Positions 1 to 14,870 are shown, counted from the first letter of the stretch. The stretch: 64,000 nucleotides of DNA from Escarpia spicata (GCA_963995525.1 OZ023205.1:51536738-51600737), one strand, 5' to 3'. Translations and numbers: made by a program. The notes: generated by a model from the letters alone, not told the origin.

Positions 1-1350
<1,350 letters not shown>

Positions 1351-3115
1351 ATATATAATAATATATAATGGGAATTGAATTTGGGTATGTCGGTTAAGGG
1401 TTCTTAGACGGCTTAAACATCGGGCGCCAAACAAACAAACCATTACGTGACTGGCATTTGTTCTAGCATATGTGTAATCCATGAAGGTGTCGGGAGAGGC
1501 TCGTGAGTTCACAAAGTCTAATATAACGGGGTATTGTGTTGGACTGGTTCAAACAAAAACGTTCTCTCACCAATACGAGTGGCACACAAATAAATGTTCA
1601 CACCAAACAGTCAATGCTATATTGGTAAAGGAATGCATCGTCAAAATGGCAACATAACATTTTGTTATACAGCTATACAAAAGTTGGCTGCTTTCTTCCA
1701 CCAGTACAGCCGTAATACTGACAAGATAACTCAAATTGTACAAAACACGGCGTCATGTATTGTAGTACAACATTAATCACAAAATCAAATTAAAGGAAAA
1801 CCCGTGTGATACTACACTACTCCACGTATAATGTAACTGCTGAATGGACGCCTCGATAATGATAGTTGGGGTTTTGCATTTCGGCTACACCCTTAATATA
1901 CCATTTTGTATAAGCACTTTTAAACCTAGAGAAACGACCTGAAATGTGGCATCCGCTTGCATGGATAATTGTAGCACTCAAGTTACACTTCCTAGTGGTA
2001 ATATAGTACTCCCAGTAACGTACATATTTATAGTCAGTCATGGAAAATACTAACTATAAAAGGCTAGTATAGTTGAGGTATTATGCATTTCTGATTTCAC
2101 ATCCTCTATATCAACATATTGTTTTTTGTTTTTGTTTTTTTTTGTAATTAAATTAAAGCTATTCCTTTTACAACACGATATTCTAATTTACGTAGTGATA
2201 TATTTTGACCTAGTGTATCAAACACTTTGGAAACATACAGATAAGTATTTAGAGGACATTTATTTGTAGCTATGTTAGGCCGACCTCTTCTCCGTTGACT
2301 TGACGGTTTCCACATAACTTTGTTATGTCGTCAATACAAATCACACGACTTGCCAGACGTAAGCAATGTTGCCACGCATTGTTGAAGTCAATGGTAGCGT
2401 GACGTATTGGATGGTGACTGACACGCCTGGATATATTATCGATAAGTGTTTTCTCGAGAGTTCGTGTGGGTGTCCATGATTCACACAAAAATATACGAAG
2501 ATCGGTTCAACCGTGTTTCACGAAAAGTTTAGTTTCATAGGACAATATTGGGGCAAGTATTCAAGGAGTCCGTGGTACATGGTAATTTACTCACACACCA
2601 GTTAAACTGCAGCCAACGAAAGAACACAACTTGTTGCCTCTCGAGTCCACCATTCATATTGCGCCCTGCTGCTTAAGTCACACTGCCAGAAAGGTCAGGT
2701 TGAAAGTCGCTGTCGCCAAGAGAAGACCGATCTTCAAATAAGTTTTATGAACTATGCCATTCGTCTTCACCTTTATTTTAGGTCAGAGTAATTGTTATGC
2801 GACGAACTGTGTGTTGGAAATATACATACAAATACAGACAGTGCACGATTGCGATAACGCACACACATTTTCTTGGACGTTAACTACATAAAATGTGCCA
2901 ATATTAAACCGTTCCCATAAATAATAATTCTTATTCTTATTCGAGTCTTCCACTTTTATCGCCAGCCTGAAAAACGCATTCACCACACCTCTTCTTAAAC
3001 GTTCCGGTCTTCCCATCGACGACTATGGCCGCTACCGACCATGGAGATCCTTTTTAGAGCGCCTACCGCCCGTCACACAGCGTTGAGACAAAGATTTTGT
3101 GTATTCAAGACGACG
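1351..3115. other. AT-rich intergenic DNA, no gene seen
   Basis: Only short frames without family resemblance are present (for example 1594-1776 plus, 2270-2488 minus). I see no RNA gene, promoter or repeat that I can support. Confidence 0.5.
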
Positions 3116-3530
3116 TGTTAAGATCACTAGATGCTCGTAGTACTAGTTCTACTTGACGTCAGCACTGCGTTCGACACGATCGACCATGAAATTCTTGTCA
3201 CTGATGTAGGCCGAATCGGCGTGCTAGGCGACACTCGCCTCTTACCTTGCCGACCGACCACAGTGCGTCAGCGTTGACGGTTATCGTTCTTGCGACAGCC
3301 AACTACGACATGGAGTTCCACAGAGCAGTGTCTTGTGCCCTCTGTTACTTTCTGTATACTGTGCTGGTCATTCCGACGTATTCGAGAAGCATGGTGTTCG
3401 CTGCCATGTCTTCGCTGACGACACCCAACTCTATGTCCATTTTCCGCAAACATGATTCTGCGTCCGCCGCCGACCAGATATCCCGTTCTGTGACTGATGT
3501 GAAAGCATGACTAGCGTCGCGCTACTCAAT
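3116..3530 (+). mobile_element. LINE reverse transcriptase fragment, frameshifted
   Basis: Across shifting plus frames the sequence shows the order typical of CR1/L2-type LINE reverse transcriptase. DVSTAFDTIDHEIL lies at about 3157-3200. Relics of the region before the catalytic motif follow, and DDTQLY-like sequence lies near 3418. At least two frameshifts break it, so it is dead. It probably belongs with the same-strand C-terminal piece at 4580-5543, the two being separated by simple repeats and another LINE scrap. Confidence 0.7.
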
Positions 3531-3645
3531 TCAAATGACTTTATTATCCCTCATGAGGAAATTCTCTTGTGGTGTTCGCTATTAAGAAAGCAATAAATGA
3601 ATAAATTAATTAATAAATAAATAAACATGTGTAACTGAGAACACT

Positions 3646-3706
3646 GACCACACAGACACACAGACACACAGACACACAGACACACAGACACATAGACACA
3701 CACCAT
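3646..3706. repeat. (CACAGACA)n minisatellite
   Basis: About seven copies of an 8-bp ACACAGAC unit in direct tandem, next to the longer CA tract. Confidence 0.9.
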
Positions 3707-3821
3707 CTATCTATAGATAAACACTCATGGTGTAGCATAGTTGTTAAATAGTACGATAAGTTTAAGTCACAACCATCAAAAGCTGGGAAAATAAGTTATA
3801 TACCGCAAGTAGCCCTTACTT

Positions 3822-3842
3822 ACATACACACTCACACACACA

Positions 3843-3895
<53 letters not shown>

Positions 3896-3901
3896 TACAC
3901 A

Positions 3902-3998
<97 letters not shown>

Positions 3999-4077
3999 AC
4001 AAACACACACACACACACACAAATACCCACACGCACACACACTCACATATACACACACGCATGCGCGCACTCAAGCA

Positions 4078-4151
<74 letters not shown>

Positions 4152-4152
4152 A
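3822..4152. repeat. (CA)n microsatellite, about 330 bp
   Basis: Mostly pure CA with short interruptions (CACTCACA, ATACCCACACGC). It separates two LINE fragments. ORFs read over it on either strand are artefacts. Confidence 0.97.
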
Positions 4153-4289
4153 ACCCATATTCTCAAGCGGCCAGACAGGCATTGGAAAGGGGAGGAGGCA
4201 GATCATTACGTTTAGAAGACGGATAGAGGGTGGAAATTTCTAGAGCGACTGAGTCTCAGTTGAGGCATCTGAAAACGACAGCCAGATGG

Positions 4290-4579
4290 TAACAGATTGT
4301 AAAAGTGATTTAGGGGTGGTCGGGATCCAGAGAAATCTGCCTTCCCTTCATCTTTGCCCTCCGCCTGTACAGGTCATCTACACTGGTAAGTTCCTCACCA
4401 ATCACCTTGCTGCTGAGTCTGATGACGCGACTCAGGATATTCCGATTGGTGACACTCAGTCCACCATGCCATGGCAGGAAGCCAAAGGTTACAGTACTCT
4501 CAAGGTAACAGCTACAGAAGGTCCTCAAAACATGAGAGCTCACCTCGAGGGATCTGAGTTTACGCAGAAAATAAAGCAT
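4290..4579 (-). mobile_element. LINE ORF2 C-terminal fragment (minus strand)
   Basis: The minus-strand frame 4310-4579 reads like the region after the reverse transcriptase domain of a LINE: LRSLEVSSHVLRTFCSCYLE, then GGLSVTNRNILSRVIRLSSK, then LYRRRAKMKGRQISLDPDHP. This order (single-gene transcript region, then DLY..R....A..I..D..HPL) recurs in L1/RTE-like elements of aquatic animals. The fragment is short and has no catalytic residues. Confidence 0.6.
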
Positions 4580-5543
4580 GCTCTATCTGCTTTTGAACGA
4601 GGCGAAGACAGAGGCGGTACAGTTTGCAGCACCAAACAACCGTGTTCCACAGGCATCGTCTCTTCCTATCGACATATGCGGTTTCTACATCAGCATTTCC
4701 GCTAATATACGTGACCTTGGCGTACAGCTCGACTCCACGATGTCGATGGCCGCACACATTAGCCTTGCCTGTCGGACTGTCTACGCCCAACTACGTGGCA
4801 TAGCGCGAATACGATCATCTCTCCCAATTTCAGCGTGCAATGCGCTTGTACACGCGCTAGTCACGTCGCGACTCGATTTCAGAATCGTGGCCCTGTACGT
4901 CATTACTGGAACCTTGTTGCACCGACAATAGATGGTCCAGCGATCAGCTGCGCGTGTCGTCCTCTGCTTACGTCGGTGTAACCAACACAGCATGACGGCG
5001 GCACTACGAGAGCTCCATTGGCTACCTGTGGTGCAGCGAATTCAATTTAAACTGTTGACCTTGTTGCACGGCGCTGTGCATGCAAACACTCCACAGTATC
5101 TTGCTGACCGTATACCTGCATATGTTCCCTCTCGTATTCTTAGCTCGGCCGACCAGTTTTTCATGGTTGTTCCTAGAGTTAACCTGGAATGGTACGACCG
5201 ACGGGCATTTTTATGTGCAGATCCCCTGGGACTCTCTTCCACAAAAGCTATGACGCCAACGTGACTCTGGACGTTTTAGGAGAGACCTGAAAACCTTTCT
5301 TTTTAATCAGGCTTTTTCGTAATTTATTGTCTTTTTAAATACATACATATAATTAATGTTATATATGGCCTACATAATACATAATAATCGATATGTGTAG
5401 TTGTGTTAGCATATGTAACATATGTTTTGTAATATTATAACGCCTACGTAATGTATTCTTACGTCATGTTTAGTTTTATAAACACCCATCAATCTCCTTT
5501 GTAGAGATATGTGGTGTTTAAATACATTTGATTTGATTTGATT
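4580..5543 (+). mobile_element. CR1/L2-like LINE, RT C-terminus and 3' tail
   Basis: Two consecutive plus-strand frames (4578-4931 and 4932-5264, separated by one stop) read as the C-terminal part of a LINE reverse transcriptase. The motifs ANIRDLGVQLDS, QRSAARVV, ALRELHWLPVVQRIQFKLL and TPQYLADRI..Y.PSR appear in the usual order. The sequence ends at about 5525-5543 in repeated GATTT units, a typical CR1/L2-type 3' tail. The fragment is 5'-truncated. Confidence 0.8.
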
Positions 5544-7250
5544 CTGTTTTCAACGAAGCAGAAATAAGCATCGCTAATAAATGATTATAATATTGGCAGA
5601 GTGCAAGAAATCAGATCAGCTACTTTATGAAAACTAACACAGCAGCGTTTAATAGCGCATGGCTGCATGAAATATATTCTTGCTTATTCGACTTGGCGAC
5701 CTTGTGAACTCGGCGAATCGGGTGTGGATAAGCACGCACTGTTAGACTATTACTCTAAGATGGCGCCCCTGAATTTGTTTCCATAACTGCATCTTTAGAT
5801 GTATAGATGCAGTTACTGGTTTTGTTTCGGGAAAAAAATGAATTCAGTAATAATATAACAACTGAAACACGTGCATATACAAAACAAACTATCAAAAGCT
5901 GTCAAATCACCCGATAACACAGTTATCACAATTAAGACACAGTGTGTGTAATGATTCAACAGTTATGTTCGTATAAATAATATATGAATTTAAGGTACTG
6001 TACTCCGTCTTCATCATCCCGTATGTTTAGTTTATACGTCGAGTGATGCGACGCTGCTTTATTTCCTGAATCAGGGTGGTGTCTACTCCGAAAATATACG
6101 TTGAACGTGGATTGTCATTTCTCTTTGTATGGTGTACTCTGAGAGAAATTAGACGCCTTCTACCCTGAACATGATATTAATCAAAATCCAAGATCGGCAA
6201 CTTGTGTGATTGTGAGAAAGAGATGACACCGTTCACCTTAACGTCGCCTGTGTACCTGTATTACATGTGTCAGGGTGACCGGTTCTGTATTTACAGCCAA
6301 AACAGATGCCAAGTAAGTGGTCATGTCAAAGTAGGTTACCGCGTGGTGATACATTACACATCCGCATTGGTTCTCCACTGGACAGTCGTTTCCTAGTTCC
6401 AGATTGGAATTATTGCAATTTTTACTCACTAAGTTGCTCCCACTACTTCAGTCGGAATATAATTGTATTTTTCTGGTATTTAGTGTCTGTTCCATAACTA
6501 CGTGAAAGCAAAAGCAATATCTAGTCACACCTACTTTTAGTTGCACTGAATTATGAGACATGTACATATATGGTTTGTTTCGTTATGGACACGATCTATC
6601 GCTTAATTCTCATTATCTGCAATTTATAATATTACACGCTGATCAATAGCCTAGTCAGTAGATGGCTGCAGCCTACGCAATATAATATGACACGTAAGTT
6701 CTTTTATGAAGATGTCCTTCATATTATATAACGTGTATTTTTTTTTTATATGTTCTCAGAGGCGTCAGTTTCTTGATGTGGAACATAATCGCAAATCACC
6801 TCGAGGTGAACAAAATTGCCTAAGGTTTGAAACGGGTATTATACCCGCGATCGACATACTGCCGGTCGAACACGCGGACCTTTGTTAGTGCATGCCAGGG
6901 AATTTGTACGGATGTTGGAAAGTGGATTTTATCTCCAATTCTTCCTATTATCTATACATATACTCAGAAAATGTTATTGGTGTAGCAATGTCAAAACACC
7001 CACCTAGGAGAACACTACGTTGGTGTTTAAAACTTAAGTTGAAAATACGTGTTTTCAATTTCATTTATAATTCAAGCACAATACGAATTTATAACGGTAG
7101 GTATGCAAACATATATTATATTACTTTTGTGTGATTTATCAACTTAATTTTAACATTAATTTCAGAACAGTTTAGTTTTAATTATTGTTAATTACCTGTT
7201 AATTACTCTCCCTCGCGGCTTTGTCTGGGTTATTGTCATTGCAGGGGCTG
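5544..7250. other. AT-rich intergenic DNA, no gene seen
   Basis: No recognisable coding sequence. Frames at 6202-6497, 6706-6888 and 6892-7134 look random and have no family resemblance. Confidence 0.5.
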
Positions 7251-7254
7251 GAGC

Positions 7255-7740
7255 ATTTTGATGGTGACAGCTGTCGTTGGTGGCATGATTCTCAACAGCA
7301 GGTGGAATGACAACAGCAGCTGCTTCAGATCGCTCCTCGGCTCTACGGTATTCAGTTATGTCAAACAATGGACACGTTCAAGACAAGCTGAGTCGTGGTC
7401 ATCCACCACCACATCAGTACACACGTTCGTCATCACTACACCAACAAGCGACCTCTCACGTCGAGTCTGGACACGACTCAACCTTCCACGATCAGGCATT
7501 GGATGGTTCGACGCCTCCATGCTGAACTGGGGCTTGGCACAGAGGGACCGCTGCGATCGCGAAGAACAGCTGACTGAATCATCAGCGGAGACTTCCCATC
7601 CACCATATACATGGAGGCACGCGGGAACTCGCCGAGCTCGATGCAAGAACATGCGAATGCATGGCTTCGCCAGTCCAACTTGGACATCTGGTGACGGTGA
7701 CGATGGCATACGTAAGGGAGAATAGTATTCACTAGGTGTC
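7255..7740 (+). mobile_element. Possible Tc1/mariner-like transposase remnant
   Basis: A GC-richer island in AT-rich DNA. Frame 7395-7577 contains TNKRPLTSSL and VRRLHAELGLGTEGPLRSR. These resemble the second helix-turn-helix region of Tc1-like transposases (ISxQTVRRRLHxAGLxxRRPxR). The catalytic DDE core is not visible and frames are broken. The resemblance is short, so it could be chance. Confidence 0.35.
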
Positions 7741-8027
7741 GGCGGTTCTGAAGTAAGACATCTACATCTGTTTTGTTTGCATGTAAGTTTACCCTTCATC
7801 AACGCTCACAATGGGGTGATTGTAGCATACATGTATAGCAATGTGTACTTGCCTAAAACTAATTTCACATTCAAACCACTCAATCAAAATGTTACGTTGA
7901 ATTTATTTTTTATGTCCGAATCAGATGTGGAGGATACAAGGGGTAACATTCAACAATACGTCGATGGTGAAACTGGAATGTTGAATTATTGGTTTAAATT
8001 AAGCTTAGTGGTGGCAGCACACAAACA

Positions 8028-8183
8028 CACGCACGCACACACACACACACGCACCCACGCACCCACGCACCCACGCACCCACGCACCCACGCACCCACGC
8101 ACCCACGCACCCACGCACCCACGCACCCACGCACCCACGCACCCACGCACCCACGCACCCACGCACCCACGCACCCACGCACA
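8028..8183. repeat. (ACCCACGC)n minisatellite
   Basis: About 17 near-perfect direct copies of the 8-bp unit ACCCACGC, preceded by a short CACA tract. Three overlapping Gly-Cys-Val-rich ORFs on the minus strand are artefacts of the repeat. Confidence 0.97.
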
Positions 8184-8592
8184 ACGCGGGGATAGTTGTA
8201 TATGTCAACATATTTTCACATGAATGAATGCATTGTGAAACTCTGCGTGTGTATGAGAGTTTATAGTAAAGTTATCAAATCAAATATTCCAGGAGAATTT
8301 CAGATATGATCTGTTTATTAACTAAAAACTCCAATAACGGATTATAAAAACAATAACGTAATGACGTCCGTTAATAATAATAGTAAGAATAATGGTAATA
8401 ATAATAATATGAGTAAATTGACTACAATAGGCAGTAATTTTCCGATGTGCTTTGTGTACTATTAAAATTGTAATTTGATAACATAAAAGGAAACTGATAA
8501 TGTAACCAAAATAGGGTTTGACCATCTTGCGCCATTCCTGAGGCCAAACTCCAAAAATGGGGACATAGGACATGAGGTAGAATGGAGTAACT

Positions 8593-8668
8593 AGAAGAAG
8601 AAGAAGAAGAAGTTTATTTGATTCATCCCAAATACATAATTAAGCAGTGTTACATCGGTTTTGATTCT

Positions 8669-8701
<33 letters not shown>

Positions 8702-11700
8702 TACATGTACATACATATAATTCATAACATTTAAACACATAGCTCATACATACGCATACATCCGCCTACAAATTACAATTATCAAATATAGACGTAAATA
8801 CAATCATCAAACTTAATACCAATGGGGTGGGTGAGTCCTACTAAGACAAAATCGTCGCTGTCATAGGAGCCACCCCAATTTTGAAGAAGTCATTGCTCTA
8901 TTAGCCAGATGTTGTAAGTTATCTTTGTCATGGAGATGTCATGGAGATGTTCTTGTACAGATATTAGTATTTGGGTGCTACATAATATTTGTAACTTACT
9001 AGTTTTTCAGACATGAGTAGCAGTTTGGGAGTGTGCATATATTACTATATATTTATATAAAAAAAACTATTTGTTTACATACATTGTAAATCCACGTAAA
9101 CTATGAGTGTATATTTTATTTTTGACTATTCCGGGCGTGTTATTAATAATATGAGGCAAATTATATTTGAGACATTTCATTGCAAATTCATGTTTACTTC
9201 TAAAAGTACATATAATTCTATGCTTCGAGTGTTGTAATTGTGCATATTAGCAAGTGGGGTAATATTACAGTTTAATAAGTAAAAAGTATTTGTGTATGTA
9301 TTTAAAATAAAATGTTAATTCTTGCAAATTTAAGATATGTTCTACTTTTATTAAATGATGTTCTTTAAATAGAGGTTCAGTATGGGAATTATAATTGTTT
9401 AAGGTTATTATTCGGACTTCTGTTTTGAAGTTTTAAAATTATATTTCCTTAATATCCCCATGTCATTATGCAATAGTGAATATCATATAATATTAACGAG
9501 TTATATAATATAACTTTTATTCCTAAAGGTAATACATGTTTTAGTCGGTGTAGAATGCCAATTGTTTTGGAACACTTGTTAGATATTTTTCAGTATGTTT
9601 TTTCCAGTTTAAGTTGTTGTCCAAGGTCAATCCTAAAACATTCAATTCATTCATTTTTTCAATATTTACATTGTCTATTCTTAACGTAGGAGTATATATG
9701 TGTTTATTAGGCATGTGAAAAATCATGTGTTTTGATTTTGTTTTGTTTAACAACAGTTTGTTTATATTTAACCATTCAGAAACTTTCGACAGTTCTTCAT
9801 TTATACAGGTTTGAGTGTTTTTATTTTGTGTGTTATCAGAAAACGTTCTTAACAGATAAAGTTGTATCATCAGCATATGTGATGAAATAAACCATGTTAC
9901 TGGCTTCTGGAAAGTCATTAATGTAAATAATAAATAATAATGGACCAAGCATTTATTCTTGTGGAACACCAATTGTTATAGGTAAATTGTCTGAGTGGAT
10001 TTCTTCAATTTCTGTATACTATTTTCTGTTTGTTAAATAACTTCTAAATAAAGGCAGTGTTGGGCCATCAATGCCATACTATCTTAATTTATTTAGTAAA
10101 ATGTTATGGTCAATGGTATCGAAGGCCTTGGAGAGATCGAGAAATATGCTAATCGGTTTTTTATTTTTATCGACACGTGTTATAATTATATGTATTAATT
10201 CTACTGAATAAAAATTATTCTTTCAATAACTTTTGAAATAGAAGGAAGAAGAGAGATAGGCCTGTAATTGACAAATAGTGAGGGACCGTCTTTTTTAAAT
10301 ATTGGTATGACTTTCGCAATTTTGAGTTTGTCGGGGAATATACCGGTATTTTAAATTTGGTTTATTAATAACGTTAATGATTTTAAAATCGCGGGTTCGA
10401 TTATTTTTAACAATTTGGATGAAATGCCGTCGAAACCACAGCTGTTTTTGCGGGGAGATTTTCTATGGTTTTCTTTACAGTTTCTTCGTCAACATGTTTA
10501 AATTCAAAAACAGAATTTACTTGTTTATTTAGATAATGACTATAATCTTTATTACCTTTAAAAGTGATACTACTTGCAATAGTGTGGCCTATATTTGTGA
10601 AGCAGTTATTAAATCTGTTTGCAATATGTTTTTATCTGTAATTGTTTTGCCGCTTTCTATCAAAATGACAGGCAAAGTTAATTTTTTCTTATTATTTGAC
10701 AGAATTTCGTTTATAATTGTCCAAGTATTTCTTATATCATGCTTAAATTTATTAAAACTTTTTTCAAAATACATTTGCTTGACTATACGAATGCTTTTTT
10801 TTTAGTATTGTGTTATACGTTTTGAGGTTAACGGAACAAATGTCATAGTTAGGTGAATTTGGATTTGTCAATTTCAGTTTTTTATACAGTTTATCGAATT
10901 GATCTTAGCAAACCTTAAGTTATCCACATTGACCTTTCATGTTTGTATTTATTGAAATTCACCAATTTGCTCGGCATATGCATATGTTGTGCTCGTTTAA
11001 GTTCTTGATGTATTATATCGTAATTTAAATTGGCATGAGCACTATTTTTTTATAAGTTACATTTGAGTTAATTTCTTTGTTAACCTTGTGCATTGCCTCG
11101 TCATTTGATATATGTATTTTAACGTATTTAACAGGAGGTTCAGGCTTCAAAGTAATATCAATATGCATAAAATACTGTTGGTGGTCAGAAAACCTTTCGG
11201 TTAGTATACCTGCTGTGCACTGTAATATAAATTTATTTAATTTACAAAACAAATTATCAGTTAAAGTTCCATTTGTTCTAGTGAATCTAGTAGGAAGAGT
11301 AGTTTGAGGATATTAATGTATCAAAGAAATCACTATATGTGTCGGTTTAATTTAATTTGAGTAGGTTTATGTTAAATCACCTGCAAGAATAAGATTATTA
11401 TTTGCATTATTTTGCAATAAAGGAATAATTTATGAAAATTCATTTATAAAAGTATTTAAGTTGTCATTACCTGTTCTGGGGGGTATGTATATGTTACCAA
11501 TAGTTATGTTCTTTGAACGAGTACCACCATTTACTTGAATTATTAAACCTTCCCAAAGTTCGTACCTGTTAAGTTTTATTTTTACTTCAGCTCTATATTT
11601 ATTGTCAACGTATATAATTAGCCCTCCTTTATAACTACAAGTTTTACCCTGTGCTAGACAGTCGTAGCCATGTAAGGCAAATTGGGATAAGTCATCGTTT

Positions 11701-11870
11701 TCCGCTTTCCATGTCTCTTGCAAACATATGACACTAAATTTGAAATTATTAAGGCTAAGTTCTTCAACAAAAGCCTCAAGTTCATAAAATTTAGCGTTTA
11801 TGGATTGAATATTGGTGCTTAAGATGCTAAAATAGTTTTGTTTACTCATCTAATAAAGGTATCAAAATCA
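8593..11870 (-). mobile_element. Decayed CR1-like LINE, nearly full length (minus strand)
   Basis: Reading right to left: an endonuclease/exonuclease/phosphatase N-terminus at 11430-11849 (LSTNIQSINAK, VICLQETW, YKGGLIIYV, GNIYIPPR); the endonuclease end at 11025-11252 (SDHQQYF); a linker at 10589-10774 (FNKFKHDIRNTWTIINEIL); RT relics at 9900-10500; and the RT C-terminus at 9541-9972 (WLNINKLLLNKTKSKHMIF, LGLTLDNNLNWKKH). The 3' UTR follows and ends in a (CTT)n tail, seen as GAA repeats at 8593-8612. Many stops and frameshifts make it inactive. Confidence 0.8.
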
Positions 11871-12104
11871 CAATAAGATGAACGACGTAATATTTGCGGT
11901 TCATTGTTTTCAATATCATTTATATCTAAAACATTTACTAAATCATTATTTGAATGCCTCCTAAGAAGGAGAGGATATTTTCATTAAGTGTCATTTAGGT
12001 TTACCATCACTCATTTCTCCCCGATTGTGTTGATTAGTTTGATATTTACGTCAGTAGATAGATGAGATACACTTAGTGATACATGCATGTGAATGTTTTC
12101 TATA

Positions 12105-13312
12105 TTTGGCACATTTCTTTACAATTGTTAACACTGTGGTGATCTCTGCATAATTATATGAAGTTGTTAACATAGACATCTTGACGTTCTCACCCCTGGC
12201 ACAGTTATTTACAATTGTTAACACTGTGGTGATCTCTGCATAATTATATGAAGTTGTTAACATAGACATCTTGACGTTCTCACCCCGGCACAGTTATTTA
12301 CAATTGTTAACACTGTGGTGCTATCTGTATAATTATATGAAGTTGTTAACATAGACATCTTGACGTTCTCTCCCCTGGCACAGTTATTTACAATTGTTAA
12401 CACTGTGGTGCTATCTGTATAATTATATGAAGTTGTTAAAATAGATATCTTGACGTTCTCACCCCTGGCACAGTTATTTACAATTGTTAACACTGTGGTG
12501 CTATCTGTATAATTATATGAAGTTGTTAATATAGACATCTTGACGTGCTCACCCCTGGCACAGTTATTTACAATTGTTAACACTGTGGTGCTATCTGTAT
12601 AATTATATGAAGTTGTTAACATAGACATCTTGACGTGCTCACCCCTGGCACAGTTATTTACAATTGTTAACACTGTGGTGCTATCTGTATAATTATATGA
12701 AGTTGTTAACATAGACATCTTGACGTGCTCACCCCTGGCACAGTTATTTACAATTGTTAACACTGTGGTGCTATCTGTATAATTATATGAAGTTGTTAAC
12801 ATAGACATATTGACGTGCTCACCCCTGGCACAGTTATTTACAATTGTTAAAACTGTGGTGCTATCTGTATAATTATATGAAGTTGTTAACATAGACATCT
12901 TGACGTGCTCACCCCTGGCACAGTTATTTACAATTGTTAAAACTGTGGTGCTATCTGTATAATTATATGAAGTTGTTAACATAGACATCTTGACGTGCTC
13001 ACCCCTGGCACAGTTATTTACAATTGTTAACACTGTGGTGCTATCTGTATAATTATATGAAGTTGTTAACATAGACATCTTGACGTGCTCACCCCTGGCA
13101 CAGTTATTTACAATTGTTAACACTGTGGTGCTATCTGTATAATTATATGAAGTTGTTAACATAGACATCTTGACGTGCTCACCCCTGGCACAGTTATTTA
13201 CAATTGTTAACACTGTGGTGCTATCTGTATAATTATATGAAGTTGTTAACATAGACATCTTGACGTGCTCACCCCTGGCACAGTTATTTACAATTGTTAA
13301 CACTGTGGTGCT
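12105..13312. repeat. 90-bp satellite, about 13 copies
   Basis: Direct tandem copies of a 90-bp unit, each containing ACAATTGTTAACACTGTGGT and GAAGTTGTTAACATAGACAT. Copies are 95% or more identical in the middle. The left-most two differ (GATCTCTGCATAA instead of CTATCTGTATAA). Each unit holds two GTTAAC palindromes. Variation clusters at the CGTTCTC/CGTGCTC position, splitting the array into a left and a right subfamily. Confidence 0.97.
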
Positions 13313-13429
13313 GAAAAGGTTCGTTTGGAATTTTAAAAAAGTGGAAAAATGCTTCGTTTCACTGCCAAGAAAGACCGGCACTTGTGCACAGATAAAAAAG
13401 AAACGCAAACACGACAGCAACAACGACAC
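12257..13429 (-). other. 390-aa ORF across the 90-bp satellite
   Basis: Because 90 is divisible by three and one minus frame has no stop, the array reads as a 30-residue repeat (TTVLTIVNNCARGEHVKMSM plus LTTSYNYTDS). The ORF begins outside the array with a hydrophobic stretch, MSLLLSCLRFFFICAQVPVF, that resembles a signal peptide. I see no splice or promoter evidence. The simplest reading is a chance ORF, but the open frame over all copies is noted as a finding. Confidence 0.25.
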
Positions 13430-14030
13430 CCAGTCACCTGCAAAAGTGGGAAAGCGGTATACAGCATGGAAAGTGTGTTTGAAAAAATTCCTTAGCCTTC
13501 ATTACTTGCTCAAACACAAGAAGAACACAGTTCACATGCAGAAAAAAAACGAGTTACTTGTTTTTGGATTACTGGATTTTTTATTTTACAAAGCCCCTTA
13601 AGTCTTCCTTAAAATACACTACAGGTTACATTACATAAACTTTATGAATGTTTTTAGTACAACGAATGTGTCCACGGAGTATTTAACTAATGGTCAGATT
13701 TCATTATAATTATTAATAACAAATGAAGTATACTTTTTAAAACTACATAGTTCGATATACGAGAAAATTAAATGCGCGTGGAGCATGGGTCAGAAGCTCA
13801 TTGCCCTAATAATCAATCACGAGCACGCTGGGTGCGGCTTAAAAATGCCTGTTAGTTTTTCATAAATGAATCGCAAAGGCACTGCCCGTAGACACTTTTC
13901 AAAGGGCCTACGTGACTGTCTCCTCCTAGACCGTTTGAAATGTGCCCCCGTTTAGATTACAATAATTGAGTTGTGTGAAGTTACGCCGCGAAATGTTTCT
14001 ACACTGCTCCTTCACTAATGTAACTTCATG
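13313..14030. other. Intergenic DNA; weak zinc-finger-like scrap
   Basis: No gene. The plus frame near 13440-13540 contains CLKKFLSLHYLLKHKKNTVH, which has the second half-spacing of a C2H2 finger (C, F, L, H, H) but lacks the first cysteine. It may be a relic of a zinc-finger gene or chance. Confidence 0.3.
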
Positions 14031-14034
14031 TCCT

Positions 14035-14870
14035 CTGGTCCTTCTATCTTTCTTACCTGAAAAAAAATATTCCTATCAATATTTTCATAACCATTCAATA
14101 TTTTAGACACTTCTATCTGACCTCCTCTCAATCTCCTGATCTCTAGTGTTTTTAAACCACATTTTTAGGCGTATTTCGTAACTAAGATCCCTCAGTTTTT
14201 GCATCATTTTAGTTGCTCTCCTCTGTACTCTTTCTAGCATATATATGTCCTTCTTGCGATATGGCATCCACGCTTGAATACAATATTCTAAATGAGGCCT
14301 AACTATTGTTTTGTACAGCGGTATTATTAGCTCTTTTTCCTTATACGTTATATTTCGCCTAATTAATCCAAGGTTTTGCTTTCCCTTTGAAGCGGCATTT
14401 CCCATAATTGAACAACATTTGCTATTTTTCAGACCATTTTATCAACCTGTCAAGATCATCTTGTAAATGCTGTCTATCTCCATCACGTTTAATCCTTCAA
14501 AAAAAATGTGTATCATCCGCAAATTTCAACACCTTGCTTGTTATACCATCGTCCAAATCGTTGATATAATATATTAAGAATAATATAGGTCCCAGTACTG
14601 ATCCCTGTGGTACCCCACTAAAAGCTGATTTCCAGTTTGAAGCCACCCCATCAACTACTACCCGTTATGCTCTGTATATTAGCTATCCACGTAATTAAAC
14701 CATTTCCTATGCCAATGGCCTTTAGTTTAAGCAGTAATCTTCGGGGTGGCACTATGTCGAAACGTGTCAGGGTCCGAGGGCGCACACTGTGTTTGTGAAA
14801 TGTGTGGTGATAATATGGGTAAACAATACATCCGGATGTGCAGGGGGCCCGTTTTGGACACACTCCTTAA
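14035..14870 (-). mobile_element. 5'-truncated CR1-like LINE (minus strand)
   Basis: Minus-strand 14651-14863 carries an RT piece (FDIVPPRRLLLKLKAIGIGN). The region near 14580-14610 encodes a QGS-type motif and 14510-14540 a FADDT-like motif, both on broken frames. Frame 14103-14405 gives the typical C-terminus: LGLIRRNITY, IVRPHLEYCIQAW, DIYMLERVQRRATK and LRDLSYEIRL. It is broken by frameshifts. Confidence 0.8.

Noticed and set aside
3776..4206. Cys-Val ORFs at the second CA/TG tract
   Set aside because: Artefacts of the (CA)n microsatellite.
8028..8183. CRISPR-like regular repeats
   Set aside because: The units are directly adjacent with no unique spacers and the host is a eukaryote; it is a minisatellite. 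The same applies to the 90-bp and 44-bp arrays.
7986..8211. Three overlapping Gly-Cys-Val-Trp ORFs
   Set aside because: Produced by the 8-bp ACCCACGC minisatellite in three frames.
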